Positions 1 to 8,057 of a stretch of 64,000 nucleotides of DNA are shown here, piece after piece. Positions within the stretch are counted from its first letter, which is position 1; every line of letters starts with the position of its first letter. A program made the position numbers and the translations under genes. Origin of the DNA: an uncultured Stenotrophomonas sp. (GTDB lineage: Bacteria > Pseudomonadota > Gammaproteobacteria > Xanthomonadales > Xanthomonadaceae); the NCBI GenBank assembly GCA_913775725.1, contig CAJYNG010000017.1:62001-126000 (forward strand), written 5' to 3'. A model generated the notes under the pieces. That model saw only the letters and a list, made by a program, of their open reading frames with translations. It had not been told where the DNA came from and did not search any database.

Positions 1-795
1 CTGGCCGCGCTGAAGATCGAAATCGGCACCCCGCTGCGTGACCTCGACTACAGCGTGCAGCCGATGGGCCGTGGCTCGTTCGGCGGCAACATGCTGATCG
101 CTTCGACCTGGCGCCATCGCGAGGAAATGAAGCGCATCGGCAAGGGCAACGCCGACCGTCGCTGGGACGTGCTGCCGCAGCAGCCCTCGCTGGCCTACGA
201 CCTGGCGCAGAACCGCCTGATCGTCACCGCGGCGATCCTGCAGGGCCCGGTGTTCAACGCCAAGGCCGACGCCGCCGACAAGTTCGGCAGCTTCGGTGGC
301 CTGGTCGGCCATGAGCTGACCCGCGCGATCGATGCCAAGGGCGCGCTGGTCGACGCCAAGGGCGAGCTGCGCAGCTGGTGGACCCCGGCCGACAAGACCG
401 CCTGGACCCTGCTCGGCAACCGCGTGGCCGCGCAGTACGGCGCCTACGACTTCCCGGGCGTGAAGGGTGCCAAGGTCAACGGCACGCTCACCCAGGAAGA
501 GAATCTGGCCGACATCGCCGGTCTGGAACTGGCCTGGGCGGCCTACACCGCACAGGAACCGAAGGCCAAGCAGGCCCAGCAGCAGGGCTTCTTCCGCGCC
601 TGGTCTGCGCTGTGGGCGCAGCAGCTGGCACCGAACGAGGCCGTGCGCCGCCTGACCGCCGACATCCGTGCACCGGGCCTGTGGCGCAGCAACGGCACGC
701 TGGCCAACCTGCCGGCCTTCGGTGCCACCTTCAGCTGCAAGGCCGGCCAGCCGATGCAGCGCAGCGACGCCGAGCAGATCAAGGTCTGGCGCTGA
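1..795 (+). CDS. M13 (neprilysin/PepO-like) family protein, C-terminal part, probable inactive peptidase
   Basis: Only the last 264 residues are in the window; the reading frame is open from base 1. The fold signature of M13 zinc endopeptidases is clear: YDLAQNRLIV, the zinc-helix region VGHELTRAID, the third-ligand helix EENLADIAGLELA, and the terminal block with APGLWRSNG and KVWR. M13 enzymes need HExxH, and here it reads HELTR, so the second zinc-ligand His is Arg. The transition-state His that normally precedes the APxxxR segment is also replaced (DIRAP). The Glu and Asp of ENLAD are kept. I infer a secreted or periplasmic M13 homologue that has lost peptidase activity, or a degenerate paralogue. 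A strong terminator follows the stop codon. Family assignment is secure; inactivity is inference from two lost residues. Confidence 0.85.
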   Translation: MAALKIEIGTPLRDLDYSVQPMGRGSFGGNMLIASTWRHREEMKRIGKGNADRRWDVLPQQPSLAYDLAQNRLIVTAAILQGPVFNAKADAADKFGSFGGLVGHELTRAIDAKGALVDAKGELRSWWTPADKTAWTLLGNRVAAQYGAYDFPGVKGAKVNGTLTQEENLADIAGLELAWAAYTAQEPKAKQAQQQGFFRAWSALWAQQLAPNEAVRRLTADIRAPGLWRSNGTLANLPAFGATFSCKAGQPMQRSDAEQIKVWR

Positions 796-824
796 GCCAG
801 CCGCCCGCCACACGCGCAATGCAG

Positions 825-853
825 AGGGCGCCTTCGGGCGCCCTTTTCTTTTT
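825..853 (+). terminator. Rho-independent terminator after the M13 gene
   Basis: An 8-bp GC stem (825-832 with 837-844) closed by a TTCG tetraloop is followed by a T-rich run. It ends the M13 transcript before the next gene. Confidence 0.9.
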
Positions 854-926
854 GCGGGTGCAGCACGATCCCGGGTTAACACCGGGCGTGCTATCGCTGC
901 GGCTTCGTCCATCGCGGAGCCCCGAC

Positions 927-1421
927 ATGGCACACAAGAACACCATCTGTGTCTGGTATGACAACGGCGCGCTCGAGGCCGCCACCTTCTATGCCAGCAT
1001 CCTGCCCGACAGCGCGGTGACCGCCGTCCACCACGCCCCCGGCGATTACCCCGACGGCAAGGAAGGCAACGTACTGACCGTCGAATTCACCGTCTGCGGC
1101 ATCCCCTGCGTCGGTCTCAATGGCGGCACCGCGTTCAAGCACAGCGAAGCGTTTTCCTTCCAGATCCAGACCGAGGACCAGGCTGAGACCGACCGTCTGT
1201 GGAACGCCATCGTCGGCAACGGTGGCCAGGAGAGCCAATGCGGCTGGTGCAGGGATCGCTGGGGCATCTCCTGGCAGATCAGCCCACGCATGCTCATCGA
1301 AGCGGTGACCAGCAAGGACAAGGCACTGGCCAAGCGCGCCTTCAACGCGATGATGCCCATGAAGAAGATCGACATCGCGACCATCGAAGCGGCAATCAAA
1401 AAAGGGGACGGAGGGGATTAA
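927..1421 (+). CDS. VOC-superfamily PhnB-like (3-demethylubiquinone methyltransferase-like) protein
   Basis: 164 aa. It begins MAHKNTICVWYDNGALEAA, with the beta-alpha pattern and the FY.S.....V......G pattern of the PhnB-like branch of the vicinal-oxygen-chelate fold, followed by GNVLTVEFTVCGIPCVGLNGG and the CGWCRDRWGISWQISP segment typical of these proteins. Relatives are small dimeric metal-binding-fold proteins with no firmly established reaction; the methyltransferase name in databases is historical. The ATG at 927 is the first start giving the complete N-terminal strand. The last seven residues (KKGDGGD) and the TAA stop lie inside the left arm of a perfect 27-bp inverted repeat, so the C-terminal tail appears to have been contributed by the repeat. 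Confidence 0.85.
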   Translation: MAHKNTICVWYDNGALEAATFYASILPDSAVTAVHHAPGDYPDGKEGNVLTVEFTVCGIPCVGLNGGTAFKHSEAFSFQIQTEDQAETDRLWNAIVGNGGQESQCGWCRDRWGISWQISPRMLIEAVTSKDKALAKRAFNAMMPMKKIDIATIEAAIKKGDGGD

Positions 1422-1483
1422 GTCGTTTCTCCCCCCCTGCGCTCAGATGCCGATTACGACTTAATCCCCTCCGTCCCCTTTTT
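1399..1483. repeat. 27-bp perfect inverted repeat with 31-nt loop
   Basis: Arms 1399-1425 and 1457-1483 are exact reverse complements with the core GGGGACGGAGGGGATTAAG. The left arm overlaps the end of the VOC gene and supplies its stop; the right arm lies 13 bases before the next start codon. The right arm ends in five T, so the structure could act as a weak terminator on the + strand. No other copy is in this window. It is unlike the GTAG repeats found elsewhere here. Confidence 0.9.
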
Positions 1484-1495
1484 CCAGAGGTGCTG

Positions 1496-3079
1496 ATGAC
1501 CTGGGATGCGATCATCGTTGGCGGTGGCCACAACGGCCTGGTCTGCGCGGCCTATCTGGCGCGTGCCGGAAAGAAGGTGCTGGTGCTGGAACGTCGTGGC
1601 GTTCTCGGCGGCGCCGCAGTCACCGAGGAGTTCCATCCCGGCTTCCGCAACTCGGTCGCGTCTTACACGGTCTCGCTGCTGCAGCCGAAAGTGATCGACG
1701 ATCTGCAGCTGCATGCGCATGGGCTGCGCATCGTCGCGCGTCCGGCCAACAACTTCCTGCCGTTGCCGGACGGCCGCTATCTGTTGTCGGCACCTGGCCG
1801 CACTCAAGCCGAAGTCGCCAAATTCTCCGAGCGGGATGCACAGCGCCTGCCCGCGTACGAGGCGCGCCTGGAAATCTTCGCCGATGTGCTGCGCGCATGG
1901 GCCCTGCGTGCGCCGCCGGACATCGGCGTTGCCGGCGGCTGGCGTGCCCTGCCGGCGCTGTGGCAGATGGGCCGTCTCGGTCGTGAACTGGCGGCGCTGG
2001 ATGCACCGCTGCGGCAGGAGCTGCTGGATCTGTTCACGCTGTCGGCGGCGGAGTACCTGGACCGCTGGTTCGAGAGCGAACCCATCAAGGCCTTGTTCGG
2101 CTTCGATGGCATCGTCGGCAACTACGCAAGCCCGTATACGCCGGGCAGTGCCTACGTACTGCTGCACCACGTGTTCGGCCAGTGCAATGGTGTGAAAGGT
2201 GCATGGGGCCATGCGATCGGTGGCATGGGCGCGATCAGCCAGGCCATCGCTGCCGCTGCACGCCAGGCCGGTGCGGAGCTGCGCACGGAGGCCGGTGTGC
2301 AGCGCGTGCGGATCGAACAGGGCCGCGCAGTGGGCGTGGAACTGGCCGATGGCGAAACCCTGCGTGCACGCGCGGTGGTCGCCAACGTCAATCCGAAGCT
2401 GCTGTACGAACAGCTGCTGGAGCCGGCGCAGGTACCGGCTGCCACACGCGAACGCATGACGAACTGGCGCTGCGGTTCCGGCACCTTCCGGATGAACGTG
2501 GCGCTGTCGCGGCTGCCGGACTTCCGCGCCCTGCCCGGCCGAGGCGATCACCTCAGCGCCGGCATCATCATGGCGCCCAGCCTGGACTACATGGATCGCG
2601 CGTGGCTGGATGCGCGGCGCGACGGCTGGTCGCGCGAACCGATCGTGGAGATGCTGATTCCGAGCACGCTGGATGACTCACTGGCGCCGCCTGGGCAACA
2701 TGTGGCCAGCCTGTTCTGCCAGCATGTAGCACCGGTGCTGCCTGAAGGCCGCCATTGGGATGATCACAGGGAGACCGTGGCCGACCTGATGATCGCCACC
2801 GTCGAACGGTATGCGCCCGGCTTCACCGCCAGCGTGCTCGGTCGGCAGGTGCTGTCACCGCTGGATCTGGAACGGATCTTCGGCCTGGTCGGTGGCGACA
2901 TCTTCCACGGCGCGCTGAGTGCCAACCAGTTGTTCTCGGCGCGGCCGATGGTCGGTCAGGCCGGCTACCGCGGCGCCCTGCCGGGGTTGTATCTGTGTGG
3001 GTCGGGTACCCATCCCGGTGGCGGCGTCACCGGTGCGCCGGGCCACAACGCCGCGCAGGTGGTGTTGCAGGATCTGTAG
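1496..3079 (+). CDS. FAD-dependent oxidoreductase of the phytoene-desaturase / PYROXD2-like family
   Basis: 527 aa. The N-terminus MTWDAIIVGGGHNGLVCAA is a dinucleotide-binding fold with GxGxxG-type glycines, followed by the LERRGVLGGAAVTEE loop. The C-terminal FAD signature is GLYLCGSGTHPGGGVTGAPG. The full-length architecture matches the carotenoid-desaturase-like (CrtI/PYROXD2) amine-oxidase superfamily. No carotenoid genes are adjacent, so a pigment role is not supported and the substrate is unknown. The start at 1496 follows an AGAGG ribosome-binding site; upstream codons in this frame run through the preceding gene. The TAG stop is the TAG of a GTAG repeat that begins at 3076. Confidence 0.88.
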   Translation: MTWDAIIVGGGHNGLVCAAYLARAGKKVLVLERRGVLGGAAVTEEFHPGFRNSVASYTVSLLQPKVIDDLQLHAHGLRIVARPANNFLPLPDGRYLLSAPGRTQAEVAKFSERDAQRLPAYEARLEIFADVLRAWALRAPPDIGVAGGWRALPALWQMGRLGRELAALDAPLRQELLDLFTLSAAEYLDRWFESEPIKALFGFDGIVGNYASPYTPGSAYVLLHHVFGQCNGVKGAWGHAIGGMGAISQAIAAAARQAGAELRTEAGVQRVRIEQGRAVGVELADGETLRARAVVANVNPKLLYEQLLEPAQVPAATRERMTNWRCGSGTFRMNVALSRLPDFRALPGRGDHLSAGIIMAPSLDYMDRAWLDARRDGWSREPIVEMLIPSTLDDSLAPPGQHVASLFCQHVAPVLPEGRHWDDHRETVADLMIATVERYAPGFTASVLGRQVLSPLDLERIFGLVGGDIFHGALSANQLFSARPMVGQAGYRGALPGLYLCGSGTHPGGGVTGAPGHNAAQVVLQDL

Positions 3080-3097
3080 AGCCACGCCATGCGTGGA
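3076..3097. repeat. GTAG (SMAG-like) short hairpin at a stop codon
   Basis: GTAG at 3076 is followed by a small stem, CCACGC (3082-3087) with GCGTGG (3091-3096). The TAG serves as stop codon of the oxidoreductase gene. SMAG elements are the GTAG-headed REP-type repeats described in S. maltophilia. Confidence 0.7.
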
Positions 3098-3134
3098 GGC
3101 GCGTGTACCCCATCGCCTGCATTACCTGCTGTTG

Positions 3135-3243
3135 GTAGGTGCCAACCTTGGTTGGCACGAGGCAGCAGAAGCGATTGCCAACCGGCGTTGGCATCTACCG
3201 ACATGATCCTGCCCAAAGCGTGCCAACCAAGGTTGGCACCTAC
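3135..3243. repeat. Composite SMAG-like repeat: inverted pair of GTAG hairpins around a third
   Basis: The left unit (3135-3158) starts GTAGGTGCCAACC and folds on itself. The right unit (3220-3243) is its exact reverse complement ending CTAC. Between them, 3177-3198 holds a diverged unit, also ending CTAC. The group lies between convergent genes. Confidence 0.85.
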
Positions 3244-3276
3244 AGCGTCAAATGATCCTTCGGATCATTTGACGCT
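3244..3276. terminator. 15-bp perfect hairpin at the end of the rhomboid gene
   Basis: Arms 3244-3258 and 3262-3276 are perfect complements with a 3-nt loop. There is no T run, so termination efficiency is uncertain. The hairpin contains the last codons and the TGA stop of the minus-strand rhomboid gene, and abuts the SMAG cluster. Confidence 0.6.
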
Positions 3277-3939
3277 GCGCAGATGGTTCGGGCGCTTCGG
3301 GGGGCCGGGTGGGCGGCGCTTGTTGAAGGGCGATTGCCCGCGCCAGTAGCGGATCAGCAACCAGCCGAACAACATGCCGCCCAGGTGCGCGAAGTGGGCC
3401 ACGCCCGGCTGCCAGCCGGTCATGCCCAGCACCAGCTCGCCCACACCGAACAGGATCACGAAGGTCCGTGCCTTCATCGGAATCGGGGGGAACAGCAGCA
3501 TCACCCGCTGGTTGGGGAACAGCATGCCGTAGGCCAGCAGCAGGCCGAACACGCCGCCGGAAGCGCCCAGCACCGTGGCCGGGTTTTCCAGCAGCGTACC
3601 CACCAGCAGCTGGCAGACGCCGGCACCGGCCACGCACACCAGGTAATAGAGCAGGAAGCGCTTCTCGCCCCAGGTCTGCTCCAGCGGCGCGCCGAACATG
3701 AAGACGGCCAGCATGTTGAAGAACAGGTGCCCGAAGCCGCCGTGCAGGAAGCCATAAGTCAGCAGCTGCCATGGCTGGAAGTTACCGCCCGGCGAGAACG
3801 CATCGAAGCCCTGCTGCAACGGTTGCAGCATGAACGGCTCGAAGGTCTGCATGCCGAGCAGGAACGGCTGCTGCAGCAGGAACAGGATCGCGTTGGCGAT
3901 CAGCAGGGCCTTGGTGACGGTAGGCAGTCGCGGGAACAT
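3265..3939 (-). CDS. Rhomboid-family intramembrane serine protease
   Basis: 224 aa. Six hydrophobic segments are visible. The rhomboid signatures are all present: HGGFGHLFFNM (His71, Asn75) in TM2, GASGGVFG with nucleophile Ser127 in TM4, and VAHFAHLGGMLFG with catalytic His185 in TM6. It is therefore predicted to be an active inner-membrane protease cleaving transmembrane segments of partner proteins. No substrate is suggested by the neighbours. The C-terminal tail is basic and Pro-rich. The ATG at 3939 gives a short N-terminal leader before TM1, as is usual for the compact bacterial type. Confidence 0.93.
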   Translation of the reverse strand: MFPRLPTVTKALLIANAILFLLQQPFLLGMQTFEPFMLQPLQQGFDAFSPGGNFQPWQLLTYGFLHGGFGHLFFNMLAVFMFGAPLEQTWGEKRFLLYYLVCVAGAGVCQLLVGTLLENPATVLGASGGVFGLLLAYGMLFPNQRVMLLFPPIPMKARTFVILFGVGELVLGMTGWQPGVAHFAHLGGMLFGWLLIRYWRGQSPFNKRRPPGPPKRPNHLRSVK

Positions 3940-4032
3940 GGGAGCACCGGCATGGAACGGCCTCCATCATAGCCGCAGCACCGTGTGTTGTTGGCGACCG
4001 GCAGGCGCAGCCTGTTCAGTCGCCAGCGGTGC

Positions 4033-4461
4033 TCAGCCCGGGCCCCACACGGCGGCATCCAGTGCCGCCGTCGGATCAGTCGCGGGCATCCGCACCCGGC
4101 CGTTCTCCACCACCACGCCCTCCGCACGCAACCGCTGTGACTGCTCGCGCCAGCCGGCCGACCCTTCCTCCATGGCGATGCGCCCGTCCGAGCGCAGCAC
4201 GCGGTGCCAGGGCAGGTCCGGGTCGTCGTTCTGGCCGAGGATGCGCGCGGTCAGCCGCGCACGCCCGGGCAGGCCTGCGCGCATCGCCACCTGCCCATAG
4301 CCCATCACCTGCCCCGCCGGGATCGCGCGGATCACCGCCAGGATGCGCGCACGCGCCTGCTCCGGCGTCAGCGCCGCAGGCGGATCACCAGCAGAACGCC
4401 GATCAGCACCAGCACGGTGCCGGCGATCTGCGCCGGCCCCATCGGTTCGTCGAGCAGCCAT
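4033..4461 (-). CDS. Alkyltransferase-like (ATL) DNA-binding protein
   Basis: The core LTPEQARARILAVIRAIPAG...GYGQVA...ARILGQNDDPDLPWHRVLRSDG is the DNA-binding domain of O6-alkylguanine transferases. The active-site PCHRV is PWHRV (Trp for Cys), which defines ATL proteins that bind O6-alkylguanine without repairing it and hand the lesion to nucleotide excision repair. The start is uncertain. The first in-frame ATG at 4461 (142 aa) lies well inside the upstream EamA gene and adds an Arg-rich leader unlike the family. A CTG at 4371 overlapping the EamA TGA (CTGA) would give 112 aa, the usual ATL size. Function is fairly sure, start codon not. Confidence 0.82.
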   Translation of the reverse strand: MAARRTDGAGADRRHRAGADRRSAGDPPAALTPEQARARILAVIRAIPAGQVMGYGQVAMRAGLPGRARLTARILGQNDDPDLPWHRVLRSDGRIAMEEGSAGWREQSQRLRAEGVVVENGRVRMPATDPTAALDAAVWGPG

Positions 4462-5288
4462 AGGCTCATCACGATCGTGGAAACAGGGCCCAGCATACCG
4501 ACCTGCGCGGCCAGCGACGAACCCACGCGCTGCACCGCCAGCATGATCGCCAGCACCGGCAGCACCGTGCACACGGTGGCATTGACCAGCGACAGCCATT
4601 GCACCGGCGCCGGTGCCTGCCACAGCAATGGCAGCGGATGGGTCACCCCGAAATGCAGCAGCACCAGCACGCTGGCCACGCAGCTGGCGTAGGCGGTCAG
4701 CCGCACCGCACCGATGCGCGCGACCACCTGCCCACTGCCGAACAGGTACAGCGCGTAGCTGAGCGCACTGCCCAGTACCAGCAGGCTGCCGACGATGATC
4801 TGCCCGCCCTCGCGCTGCAGATCGTGGCCGAAGGCGAGCAGCACGCCGAGGTAACTCAGCGCCAGCGCGCCGATCTGCCACCGACCCGGCCGCTGGCGCG
4901 CCAGCAGCACGTTGATCAGCAGCACCAGGGTCGGGTTCAAGTAGAGAATCAGGCGCTCCAGGGTCACGCTGATGTACTGCAGTCCCTGGAAGTCGAGCAG
5001 GCTGGACAGGTAGTAGCCGGTGAAACCCAGCCACAGCACGCGGGCGCGGTCGGCCCAGGACAGCGGCTCAGTCCGGCGTGCAGCCCACAGTGCCATCAGC
5101 ACGAACAGCGGCAGCGCCATCAGCATGCGCAGCGCGAGCAGCGTGGTGGCATCCACGCCATGACGCAGGCCGAGCTTGACGATGATGGCCTTGCCGGAGG
5201 CGGCGATGGCGCCGATCGCAGCCAGGCCGATGCCACCCAGCGCGATGCGAGGGGAAGCGGTAGCGATACGGGAGGCGGGGCTGGACAT
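4368..5288 (-). CDS. EamA/DMT-superfamily transporter
   Basis: 306 aa with about ten hydrophobic helices arranged as two EamA repeats (for example IGLAAIGAIAASGKAIIVKLG early, and VSTIVMSLWLLDEPMG in the second half), ending in a short basic tail, VIRLRR. DMT-family members export amino acids, metabolites or drugs; nothing here identifies the substrate. The start at 5288 (MSSPASRIATAS) is chosen because TM1 follows at once. In-frame ATGs upstream (5309, 5396) would add a non-membrane leader encoded partly by a GTAG repeat. It overlaps the downstream ATL gene, so the two are probably co-transcribed. Confidence 0.85.
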   Translation of the reverse strand: MSSPASRIATASPRIALGGIGLAAIGAIAASGKAIIVKLGLRHGVDATTLLALRMLMALPLFVLMALWAARRTEPLSWADRARVLWLGFTGYYLSSLLDFQGLQYISVTLERLILYLNPTLVLLINVLLARQRPGRWQIGALALSYLGVLLAFGHDLQREGGQIIVGSLLVLGSALSYALYLFGSGQVVARIGAVRLTAYASCVASVLVLLHFGVTHPLPLLWQAPAPVQWLSLVNATVCTVLPVLAIMLAVQRVGSSLAAQVGMLGPVSTIVMSLWLLDEPMGPAQIAGTVLVLIGVLLVIRLRR

Positions 5289-5368
5289 CAGGACGACGGC
5301 GGGCCGCATAGGGCGGCCCGGAAACGCATGGGGGGCGCCCAGTATCGCATGGGGGCGCCAGGTGCCCT

Positions 5369-5436
5369 GTAGAGCGGAGCCTGCGCTCGGCTGCACCAGG
5401 ACTGCACGGAAAGCAGCCGAGCATGGCTCGGCTCTA
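5369..5436. repeat. SMAG-like GTAG inverted repeat pair
   Basis: GTAGAGC... at 5369 and ...GCTCTAC ending 5436 enclose two GAGCC/GGCTC-type hairpins (GCCGAGCATGGCTCGGC on the right). It lies between the EamA gene start and the gor stop on the minus strand, so it belongs to the region between two transcription units. Confidence 0.85.
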
Positions 5437-5448
5437 CAACCGCCCAGG

Positions 5449-6807
5449 TCAGCGCATCAGCACCACTTCCTCGGCAGAGGTCGGGTGGATCGCCACGGTG
5501 TCGTCGAACTGGGCCTTGGTCGCGCCCATCTTCACCGCCACCGCGAAGCCCTGCAGGATTTCGTCGGCCGCTTCACCCAGCAGATGGATGCCCACAACCC
5601 GTTCTTCCGGGCCCGCGCAGACCATCTTGAACAGGCTGCGCTGGGTACCGTTGGCCAGGGCCTGCAGCATCGGGCGGAAACGGCTGTGGTAGACACGTAC
5701 TTGGTCGAAACGTGCGCGCGCTTCTTCCTCGCTCATGCCCACCGCGCCCAGCGGCGGATGCGAGAACACCACGCTGGCCACGTTCTCGTAATCCATCTTC
5801 GACTGCGGGCGGCCACCGAACAGGCGGTCCATCAGGCGCCGCGATGCAGCCACCGCCACCGGCGTCAGGCCGACCTTGCCGGCGATGTCACCGACCGCAT
5901 GCACGCTCGGCACGCTCGTGGTCTGCCATTCGTCCACCTGCACCTGCTGGTGCTCGCCGATGCCGATGTCGAGCGCTTCCAGACCCAGATCACGGCTGTT
6001 GCCGCGACGGCCGGTGGCGAAGAACACCGCATCGAACACGCTGTGGAGCGGGCCATCATGGCCGAACGCACGCACGCGTTCGCCCTCGCGCTGCAGTTCG
6101 CGCAGGCGATAGTCGAAATGGATGCGCACGCCCTGTTGCTTGAGGTTTTCGGCCAGCTGATCAGTCAGCTCGTAGTCGAAGCGCTCCAACAGGCGCTTGC
6201 CGCGCACCAGCAGGCTGACCTTGCTGCCGAGTGCCTGCAGCAGACCGGCCAGCTCCACCGCGATGTAGCCGCCACCGATGATCGCCACCTCGGCAGGTGC
6301 CGCGCGCAGATCGAAGAAATCATCGGAGGCCAGACCCAGTTCCGCGCCGGGAATGTCGGGCCGTAGCGGGTGCGCGCCGGTGGCGATCAGGATGTGCTCA
6401 GCGCTGTAACGCACGCCATCGCTGCAGGCCACGGTATGCGCATCGAGCAGATGACCGCGCGCCGGAATGCGCACCACGCCGGTTTCATCCAGGCGCTTGT
6501 GATAGCTGGTGTGGATGTTGCTGATGTAGGCCTGGCGGTGGATCACCAGTTCCTTCCACGACAGCGCCGGGCGCGCCTCGACATTGAAGCCCATCGCACT
6601 GGCCAGACCGATGCGCTCGTGCAGGTCTGCCGCCAGCCACATGGCTTTCTTCGGCACGCAGCCGACATTGACGCAGGTCCCGCCCAGTTCACCAGGCTCC
6701 AGCATCGCCACGCGCTTGCCGTGCTGCGCGGCGCGGATCGCGCCGGCCAGACCGGCGGAGCCGCCGCCAAGGACGATCAGGTCGTAATCATAGGGTGCAG
6801 TGCTCAT
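5449..6807 (-). CDS. gor: Glutathione-disulfide reductase
   Basis: 452 aa, the normal size. It catalyses GSSG + NADPH to 2 GSH in the cytoplasm. Seen: FAD fold LIVLGGGSAGLAGA (residues 10-23), redox disulfide GGTCVNVGCVPKK with Cys45 and Cys50, NAD(P)-binding GGGYIAVELAG, the second FAD site SVHAVGDIAGK, and the dimer-interface catalytic His in HPTSAEE near the C-terminus. The ATG at 6807 overlaps the stop of the upstream FAD oxidase by 4 bases (ATGA), implying translational coupling. It is the last gene of the DUF418 - oxidase - gor run, and a GTAG repeat follows it. Confidence 0.95.
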   Translation of the reverse strand: MSTAPYDYDLIVLGGGSAGLAGAIRAAQHGKRVAMLEPGELGGTCVNVGCVPKKAMWLAADLHERIGLASAMGFNVEARPALSWKELVIHRQAYISNIHTSYHKRLDETGVVRIPARGHLLDAHTVACSDGVRYSAEHILIATGAHPLRPDIPGAELGLASDDFFDLRAAPAEVAIIGGGYIAVELAGLLQALGSKVSLLVRGKRLLERFDYELTDQLAENLKQQGVRIHFDYRLRELQREGERVRAFGHDGPLHSVFDAVFFATGRRGNSRDLGLEALDIGIGEHQQVQVDEWQTTSVPSVHAVGDIAGKVGLTPVAVAASRRLMDRLFGGRPQSKMDYENVASVVFSHPPLGAVGMSEEEARARFDQVRVYHSRFRPMLQALANGTQRSLFKMVCAGPEERVVGIHLLGEAADEILQGFAVAVKMGATKAQFDDTVAIHPTSAEEVVLMR

Positions 6808-8054
6808 CGGAATCGCTCGGGTCGGTAAGGGGCAGGATCGATCGCTGGCGTGCGGCCGCAGAGAAGATCGGCGATCAGCTGGCCGGTGCCGGCGCTCATG
6901 CTGATGCCGAGCATGCCATGCCCCGCTGCAAGCCAGACGTGAGGATGCGCGGGCGCGCGGCCGATCAATGGCACGTCGTCCACGCTCATGGGGCGCCAAC
7001 CGCACCATTGCTCCTGCAGCTGCGCACCACGCGGTGTGCGCAGGTAATGGTCGGCAGCGTGCTGCAGGGCCTGCAGGCGGGTCGCGCGCAGCCGTGGGTC
7101 GGCACCGGCGAATTCCATGGTGCCACCCAGCCGCAGCGCCTCGCGCCAGGCAATCACGAACACGGAGTGGTCCTTCAGGACCACCGGGCGCTTCGGCACC
7201 TGCGACGGTCGCGACCAGGTCAGTGAATAGCCCTTGCCGGGCTGGATCGGCACGCGCAGGTCCAGTTGCCGCGCCCAGCGCGGCGACCACGGCCCGGTCG
7301 CCAGCACCAGCTCGCGTGCGTGCAGCGTGCGTTCGCCGACGTACACGCGCACACCCTGCGCGTCGGCGCTGAAATCCTGCACGTCCGAGTGCTCTTCGAT
7401 CACCACGCCCTGTGCGCGCAGCACGCGCGCCAGCTCGGCGGTGTAGCGGTCCGGACGCAGCTGTGCATCGCCCGGGAAGTGGATCGCACCGGCAAGGCGA
7501 TCATGGAACGCCGGATTGTCGCGCGCGTAGTCAGCGCCATCGATGCGCGCCGTGGCAATCCCCTGTGCGTTCAGCGCCTCACACTCGGCAGCGTGGTGAG
7601 CGAAATTGCGGGCGTCACCGAACACATAGTCCAGACCGCGCGCCTCGAATTCGCAGTCCAGCGCATGCGTCTGCACCCACTGCGCCAGGCGCAGCCGTGA
7701 ATCATTCAACAGTGCGCCGCGTGCCCGCGTGGAGTGCAGCCAGTCACGCGCGTTGCAGCGCGCCCCGAACTGCAGCAGCCAACGCCACAATGCAGGGTCC
7801 AGGCGCGTACGCACGTACAGCGGCGCACGCGGATCGAGCATCCAGCGCAGCGCGCGCAACGGTACGCCAGGCGCTGCCAGCGGTGGCGCGTGGCTGGGGG
7901 TGATGGTGCCGCAGTTGCCATGTGAGGTCGCGCCGCCGACACGCCCGCGGTCGATCACCCGCACCTGCCGGCCCTGTGTGCGCAGCGCCAGCGCGGCGGC
8001 CAGTCCAACGGCACCGGCGCCGACCACGATCACATCCTCGCGCGCGCCCTGCAT
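6804..8054 (-). CDS. DadA-like FAD-dependent amino-acid oxidoreductase
   Basis: 416 aa. The N-terminal FAD fold VIVVGAGAVGLAAALAL (GxGxxG near residues 12-17) and the C-terminal WCGWRPMSVDDVPLIGRA...HVWLAAGHGMLGISMSAGTGQLIADLL block are characteristic of the DAO superfamily, closest to the D-amino-acid dehydrogenase small subunit (DadA) group, which oxidises D-amino acids to 2-oxoacids and passes electrons to the respiratory chain. No alanine racemase (dadX) or Lrp regulator is adjacent, so the substrate is uncertain; a glycine/sarcosine or hydroxyproline oxidase remains possible. Its stop overlaps the gor start, and only 3 bases separate it from the upstream DUF418 stop. Confidence 0.85.
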   Translation of the reverse strand: MQGAREDVIVVGAGAVGLAAALALRTQGRQVRVIDRGRVGGATSHGNCGTITPSHAPPLAAPGVPLRALRWMLDPRAPLYVRTRLDPALWRWLLQFGARCNARDWLHSTRARGALLNDSRLRLAQWVQTHALDCEFEARGLDYVFGDARNFAHHAAECEALNAQGIATARIDGADYARDNPAFHDRLAGAIHFPGDAQLRPDRYTAELARVLRAQGVVIEEHSDVQDFSADAQGVRVYVGERTLHARELVLATGPWSPRWARQLDLRVPIQPGKGYSLTWSRPSQVPKRPVVLKDHSVFVIAWREALRLGGTMEFAGADPRLRATRLQALQHAADHYLRTPRGAQLQEQWCGWRPMSVDDVPLIGRAPAHPHVWLAAGHGMLGISMSAGTGQLIADLLCGRTPAIDPAPYRPERFR

Positions 8055-8057
8055 CGA

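Noticed and set aside
1496-3079. Carotenoid desaturase (crtI) assignment
   Set aside because: The fold fits the superfamily but there are no crtB/crtE-type neighbours, and the sequence fits the PYROXD2-like branch better.
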